Assembly (NCBI GenBank): GCA_963832245.1
Contig: CAWHTG010000003.1
Span: 806,001-870,000 of the forward strand
DNA: 64,000 nucleotides
Source: JABDBE01 sp963832245
Lineage (GTDB): Bacteria; Acidobacteriota; Terriglobia; Terriglobales; Acidobacteriaceae
Reading direction: 5' to 3'
Positions within the stretch are counted from its first letter, which is position 1, and each line of letters starts with the position of its first letter. The notes below the pieces were generated by a model that saw only the letters and a program-made list of their open reading frames with translations, did no database searches and was not told where the DNA came from. The position numbers were made by a program, and so were the translations under genes. This document shows, piece after piece, positions 59,844-64,000 of this stretch.

Positions 59844-61388
59844 CTAACGCTTGCGAGATTGCCGAACATGATCGACCACGCGAAGCAAGTCAGAGAGACT
59901 TCGCAGAGGCTGACCGTGTTTGAGCCATTCATCATTAGGCGTAATCGAAAACCGTTTTCTGTGATCAATCTTTGGTAGGACGTGGAAATCATGAAAACAG
60001 GGATCGGTCGGATTCAGTCGAGCAAGAAGCGTCACAGACTGGCGTTCACGGGGAGGCGGATCAGCGAGCCAGCAGAGAGCGTCCCCATCCCTGCGAACAG
60101 GCCGCGCAACCACGACGGAGATAAACGGGCCCCTTCGCACACGCAATCGCGGACGCCACTTTCCTCCGCGACGGATGATTTTGATATCTTTCGGGAATAA
60201 GGCTACGATCTCGGAAAGAAGCTCATCCCGCAGAGCCTGGTTTCGCCGCCGAACCTCAAACTTCCTGAAACTCTCAGGACTGCCGTATCCAATGAGTTTG
60301 TAGACCTCGTGCAAGCTGCCAAAGCGATGCACGTAAGTTGAAGCCGATACCGTGTCCCGCGAACTGTCTATCATGCGAGCAGTCAGGTACCCTTCAGCAG
60401 CCACAAGCGACCGCAAGTTGCGGAGCAGTTCTTGATTGGATTTGTTTACGGTTCGACTATGCAGAACCTGTTGTGCCCGGTCGAAGGTCTCCCGATCAAC
60501 GATAGGCTCAAATGCTCCTGGGGTGACAACCCACTCCGACTTTGGCAGTCGTACACTTGGGGTAGAAAGCTTCTGTGTGCTTCGACCAAAAACGTGGATT
60601 CCAGCATACTTGGGGTTGGTGAGGACTTGGTACACCGTCGCATAGTTCCAAGGATTAGCGCAGGGACCTTTGCCCGCCTGCTTCACTCCTTTTTTGTTTA
60701 GTTCACGGGCGATATCAGGTACAGAGAGCCTATCCGAGATAAGCATCCGATAGATGTCTCGAACATGCGCTACTTCAAAGGCGGGACCGTGGACTAGCGT
60801 GACTCGGTCCGTTGCGATACTCTTGCGCTCTCCATTTCCCAACAGTTGTTTGAAAGTCCCATCGCTGGCCACTAACATCCGCCGCAAGCCATAACCCGGA
60901 ACCCCTCCCTGCTTGAAGCCGAGGCAGGCCAGCCGCTTCTGACCGGCAAGGACTTTGACTCCGAGTTCGCGGCTGAATTCTGCGGCCATGGTTCTCTTCA
61001 GGGTCTTCATGATGAGATTTGGAAGAGCGCCATCGTTCGCAAAGTTTTCGGCACAGTAATGCACGGGAACGCCTGCTGACTTACAAAGAAACTCATAGTG
61101 CGCAGACTCGTCGGTGTCTTGAAATCGTCCCCATCGGCTGACATCGTAGACAAGAATTACGCGATATGGTGGGGTTCCGACCACGTCTCGCAGAAGTTGC
61201 TGAAGACCCGGTCTTCTGCGAAGGACAAGACCGCTCTTCGCAGCATCGGAATATGTACAGACGATCTGGAACCCTCTGGCCTCCGCGTACTTCTGGGTCG
61301 CGGCAGACTGGTTCTCCAGCGAGTATTGTTGATGTTCGGTGGACATGCGAAGGTACTGAGCAGCGGGAATAAGCAGATTGGCAGTCAT
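59844..61388 (-). CDS. Large serine recombinase B
   Basis: 514 residues, paralogous to A: Ser16 in QYLRMSTEHQQYS, YDVSRWGRFQDTDESAHYEF, TMAAEFSRELGVKVLAGQKR, VLTNPKYAGIHVFGRS. Ribosome site AAGGAGGG before ATG 61388. The two are clearly homologous but not near-identical, so this is an old pair. A tandem hairpin motif lies 48-86 bases upstream of its start. Confidence 0.92.
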   Translation of the reverse strand: MTANLLIPAAQYLRMSTEHQQYSLENQSAATQKYAEARGFQIVCTYSDAAKSGLVLRRRPGLQQLLRDVVGTPPYRVILVYDVSRWGRFQDTDESAHYEFLCKSAGVPVHYCAENFANDGALPNLIMKTLKRTMAAEFSRELGVKVLAGQKRLACLGFKQGGVPGYGLRRMLVASDGTFKQLLGNGERKSIATDRVTLVHGPAFEVAHVRDIYRMLISDRLSVPDIARELNKKGVKQAGKGPCANPWNYATVYQVLTNPKYAGIHVFGRSTQKLSTPSVRLPKSEWVVTPGAFEPIVDRETFDRAQQVLHSRTVNKSNQELLRNLRSLVAAEGYLTARMIDSSRDTVSASTYVHRFGSLHEVYKLIGYGSPESFRKFEVRRRNQALRDELLSEIVALFPKDIKIIRRGGKWRPRLRVRRGPFISVVVARPVRRDGDALCWLADPPPRERQSVTLLARLNPTDPCFHDFHVLPKIDHRKRFSITPNDEWLKHGQPLRSLSDLLRVVDHVRQSRKR

Positions 61389-61435
61389 GGTTGCCCTCCT
61401 TGGGAGAGGACATCGACTGGATTCAGGAAAACTTT

Positions 61436-61474
61436 AGCTGCCGATCTTTCGGCAGCTATGCCGACATTTCGGCA
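61436..61474. promoter_or_regulatory. Two adjacent TGCCGA/TCGGCA hairpins upstream of recombinase B
   Basis: AGCTGCCGA-TCTT-TCGGCAGCT (61436-61457) and TGCCGA-CATT-TCGGCA (61459-61474). The same 6-bp arms with 4-base centres recur in tandem, consistent with a dimer binding site or recombination site. Confidence 0.5.
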
Positions 61475-61577
61475 GGCTCGCCATCTGTGAACTCTCAAAA
61501 ATCTTCAGTTTGGCCATGGCAACTGTGTTGCTGAGTGTGTCTCAGGCTAAGTGCCTGCACATCTTAGGAGAACGCGT

Positions 61578-61949
61578 ATGGACACTATCCTCGTCGTTGA
61601 GGATGAAAGACTATTACGGGAAATGATTGCTGAAGGGTTGCGGAGACGGGGCTATGAGGTCTTGATTGCAGGGGACGGCCATGAGGCTGTGCGGATATGC
61701 GCGAAACGCCACAAGCCGATTCATCTAATGCTTTGTGACGCGATGATGCCAGGGCTGACACCACGTGAACTGATTCGGATTGCAGTGGAAATGTATCCCA
61801 GCATAATAGTGCTGATAATGACGGAGTATGCTGAAAAGCATTTACCTCAAACTGGCAACTCTGAGGGTTTTCACTTCATACAGAAACCGTTTACTTCACC
61901 TGAACTGGCAGCCCGGTTAGCGGCAATATTGGGAGAAGACTGTGCCTGA
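61578..61949 (+). CDS. Single-domain response regulator (REC), second
   Basis: 123 residues. Glu8/Asp9 (VVEDE), phospho-Asp54 (LMLCDAMMPG), Thr82 (LIMTEYAE), Lys103 (FIQKPF). No output domain. ATG 61578 follows AGGAG. Its stop overlaps the start of the next gene (GTG), suggesting coupling. Confidence 0.88.
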   Translation: MDTILVVEDERLLREMIAEGLRRRGYEVLIAGDGHEAVRICAKRHKPIHLMLCDAMMPGLTPRELIRIAVEMYPSIIVLIMTEYAEKHLPQTGNSEGFHFIQKPFTSPELAARLAAILGEDCA

Positions 61950-62142
61950 TGACAAGCTACAGGCTCTAATGGCAGAACTACGAGCAATCGAGTTGTGGAA
62001 TCGATCGCGAGAAGAGGGTTCTTTCGGAAACGAGATTTACAAGGTCGGCTTTCGGGCTCGGCAGATGCGGCATCTTGAGATCATGAGTCAGATCGATATT
62101 CTGTTGAGAAATGCAGATCGATCTTCCGAAGAGCGTCGCTGA
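61942..62142 (+). CDS. Small hypothetical protein coupled to the REC protein
   Basis: 66 residues, GTG start overlapping the REC stop by eight bases. Helical (MAELRAIELWNRSREEGSF, RARQMRHLEIMSQIDILLRN). Could be a partner of the REC domain. Confidence 0.5.
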   Translation: MPDDKLQALMAELRAIELWNRSREEGSFGNEIYKVGFRARQMRHLEIMSQIDILLRNADRSSEERR

Positions 62143-62613
62143 TCGTTTTGAAATTTGCTTTTTAATTTGTAGCCTTGAAGCCAGCGCACAAATTCATTGC
62201 ACGAGCGAAGCTCTCCCGCGGGACCGGACCCCCTCACGTTGTTGCTGCAAGTCAATAGCGGAGGTGAATCAAGAACCGTGCAGTCCGTACCAATTTCGAC
62301 CGCGAAACACTAAACCTAAACCGATCTGGCTCACGCCAGAAATGTTTGGAAAACTGTGTAATGAAAAAGTTGACCGTCATCCGCACCGCGTTCCCTTTTC
62401 GCCTGTACTCGATAGCGTTGAATTCAAGCAAGCTCAAATCTTCACGCCCTCTTCCCAATGGCGGTCGGATTCCTTTCCGATGTAGACAGGTGGCCAGTTG
62501 GCAACGATATGCGCTCGCTGTAGTAAGCGTCGGGTATCGAACAAGCCCAGCTAGGCATTAACACGCTCAACCTTCTACAATTAAGCCTTTGTCAAATACC
62601 GAGGGGGGAACCA
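62143..62613. other. Gap without a recognised gene
   Basis: One overlapping frame (to 62485) reads KPKPIWLTPEMFGKLCNEK but has no credible start and its composition is poor. Otherwise nothing seen. Confidence 0.4.
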
Positions 62614-62820
62614 ATGGGAAACCTAGTCAATGCGCTCCAGCAGCTTCGCGCTGAGCGCCGGGAAGCACAGTCACATGTAGAGAAGTTGGATCAAGCGATT
62701 TCACTGCTCGCGTCGTTGAACGGTTCGGGACCATCCCGGCAGGCAAACCAGCCTACCGGAATCACATCGGCACCGACCCGGATCATATCCGCAGCTTCAC
62801 GCCGTAAGATGGCACAGGCC
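62614..62820 (+). pseudogene. AARRK-repeat family gene cut by an IS fragment
   Basis: MGNLVNALQQLRAERREAQ and a coiled coil, then TRIISAASRRKMAQAEH, matching the start of a repeat; at base 62821 it runs into transposase sequence in reverse. GAGGGGGGAACC precedes its ATG. Confidence 0.6.
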
Positions 62821-62931
62821 GAGCATTGCATAATCGATGTCCGCGCCGAAAGCATTCTCGACTGCATCGAGGTATGCTCGATGACCGTCAGTAGTGATCT
62901 GTACCCGATTCCGAATGCGGGCCGGCGCAAT
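62821..62931 (-). pseudogene. Central fragment of an IS1-like transposase
   Basis: Minus strand reads RNRVQITTDGHRAYLDAVEN and AFGADIDYAML, the DDE core (TTDGH Asp). Same element family as the C-terminal relic at 44147. No IS ends recognised. Confidence 0.7.
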
Positions 62932-63024
62932 CTTCCATGAATTCTTTCGCCCATCCGCCGTCGCGACCGCCTCAATGGCTAAATCTAAAATCGAGAATGA
63001 ATTGATTCTGAGAGCCTTAGGGCG

Positions 63025-63954
63025 TTAACTGGCAGCCTCTTCGTCAGCTTGTTTTTTCCTGTCGCGTTCTTCCCCCAATTTACGGAACTTATCCCTGCGC
63101 TTTTCGATGTCAACCTTGACCTCTTTGTCCATTTCAGCGCAAGCTTCTTTGCAAACTTCAATTATGCTCGTTACTTTTTCTTCCGCTCTTCGGGGCACTC
63201 GCGGCATCCCACTTCTCCACCAGAGATCCCTAATCTGATCAATGGCATCGCCGACTAAATAGACAACATTCCCATCCAAAGAACTGATCTCTGCGAAGGT
63301 CTCAGAGCCAACACCTGGGGCCGACTCTGCCATAAATTTAGCTTCCAGAACGTGGTAAACAACTTCCCACAACTCCATGGCGCGATTCACGCTATGGAAA
63401 AACAGTGTGCTTATCGCGCTGTACCAGCCGCTCCCGATTGCGGCAAAGCCGACTTCATCTTCATAGGTTATCTTTCCCGGATCAGACACGCGGAAAATAT
63501 GTGCTTGGTCGTCAAAGCCAAAACCGAGAAAGTCGCAGCCCAGGCGCACAGCCCTAATCTCACGATGCATTTCTTCGTATTGCGCCTGAGGGAAAAGCCT
63601 TGCGCCATCTGTTAAGAACCGCTCCATAGACAGGCCATAACGAGCCAAGTATTTGGCTGTAGCCTCTTCCTGAAGCTGTCGTTGGTAAGCCTTCGCCACT
63701 GTTCCGGCAACCTGATCACAATGAACATGCAAGCGATCTTCATACAGAGCGGACTGTGTCATTCGCCAAATAGGGGTTACGTAGGACGCATCTTCCGCAG
63801 ACCACATCAAGCCCCAATCTTGTGCGATAAAATGTGACTTTGTTGCTACGGCATCTGCGGACATATCTTGAGTTGCAACCATTCGATCACATGCTGTCAC
63901 GACATACTCGTTGTCTGGGGGTGAGCCAGCAATTGCCGCTATACACACAGTCAT
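63025..63954 (-). CDS. Proteasome-like Ntn-hydrolase fold protein
   Basis: 309 residues. Begins MTVCIAAIAG: removing Met exposes Thr. Asp (ACDRMV, residue 23) and Lys (ATKSHF, residue 39) are 16 apart, the same spacing as Asp17-Lys33 of proteasome beta subunits, though the first loop is five residues longer. Middle part GFGFDDQAHIFRVSDPGKIT fits the sandwich. The C-terminal ~80 residues are a charged helix (RRAEEKVTSIIEVCKEACAE). No signal peptide. Could be a self-compartmentalising or stand-alone hydrolase. Neighbours give no hint. Confidence 0.6.
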   Translation of the reverse strand: MTVCIAAIAGSPPDNEYVVTACDRMVATQDMSADAVATKSHFIAQDWGLMWSAEDASYVTPIWRMTQSALYEDRLHVHCDQVAGTVAKAYQRQLQEEATAKYLARYGLSMERFLTDGARLFPQAQYEEMHREIRAVRLGCDFLGFGFDDQAHIFRVSDPGKITYEDEVGFAAIGSGWYSAISTLFFHSVNRAMELWEVVYHVLEAKFMAESAPGVGSETFAEISSLDGNVVYLVGDAIDQIRDLWWRSGMPRVPRRAEEKVTSIIEVCKEACAEMDKEVKVDIEKRRDKFRKLGEERDRKKQADEEAAS

Positions 63955-64000
63955 GCGTTTCCTCAGTTGCAGCCGCGTTTCATCTCGCTGGGGCAGCAGG

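Noticed and set aside
59754..59978. Plus-strand ORF with a hydrophobic stretch between the recombinases
   Set aside because: Mostly antisense to the end of recombinase B.
1..64000. CRISPR array or rRNA operon
   Set aside because: No regularly spaced repeats of 25-40 bases and no rRNA-like sequence seen.

Overview
The window looks like a soil Acidobacteriota (Terriglobia-type) chromosome. This is inferred from two very large Oar-like outer-membrane receptors with N-terminal carboxypeptidase-regulatory domains, a GloVer-type repeat remnant, YVTN/Kelch/LVIVD secreted propellers, Tat-exported amidohydrolases, and several lineage-typical small proteins (DUF3309-like peptides and an AARRK-repeat family). 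No rRNA and no CRISPR array were seen.

Layout. 0-1.7 kb: the end of a DNA-modification cassette (C5 cytosine methyltransferase cut by the window edge, HNH endonuclease, Vsr mismatch endonuclease). 1.7-6.1 kb: housekeeping-type genes (zinc-ribbon protein, M48 metalloprotease, GH130-like glycosidase), tRNA-Leu(CAA), a small secreted protein and tRNA-Phe(GAA). 6.2-12.1 kb: an accessory region starting with a tyrosine integrase beside tRNA-Phe, then a 469-aa unknown protein, a 338-bp tandem duplication carrying the N-terminal piece of a group II intron reverse transcriptase, structured-RNA-like hairpins and IS21-like end repeats.

12.1-43.8 kb is a large catabolic locus. It holds two MFS carriers (ACS-type and aromatic-acid AAHS-type), a Gfo/Idh/MocA dehydrogenase, an exported two-subunit molybdenum hydroxylase, two D-2-hydroxyacid dehydrogenases, two M24-fold proteins, a fumarylacetoacetate-hydrolase-family enzyme, three ACMSD-type amidohydrolases, an EntE/DhbE-like aryl-AMP/CoA ligase, an SDR, a TetR regulator, two paralogous giant Oar receptors and four secreted beta-propeller proteins. 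Six near-identical palindromes (consensus TGAACATGTTCA), several directly abutting a -10-like TATATT or TATTTA box, lie in five separate intergenic regions between 18.5 and 36.1 kb, including both sides of the tetR/SDR intergenic region. I infer one TetR-controlled regulon for uptake, export-side oxidation and breakdown of an aromatic or phenolic acid. The substrate is unproven and no ring-cleavage dioxygenase is present in the window.

44-57 kb carries stress and regulatory genes (REC-only response regulator, Crp/Fnr regulator, YciF-type ferritin-like protein with a 316-bp duplicated tail, BON protein, glycine-zipper protein, tiny membrane peptides) and a three-gene operon for large secreted proteins. 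57-62 kb is a recombinase-rich region: two convergent large serine recombinases plus an N-terminal fragment lacking the nucleophilic serine and a C-terminal fragment. The right end has a REC protein, an IS-interrupted AARRK-family gene and a proteasome-like Ntn-hydrolase candidate. Confidence is high for family assignments of the long genes and low for pathway chemistry.
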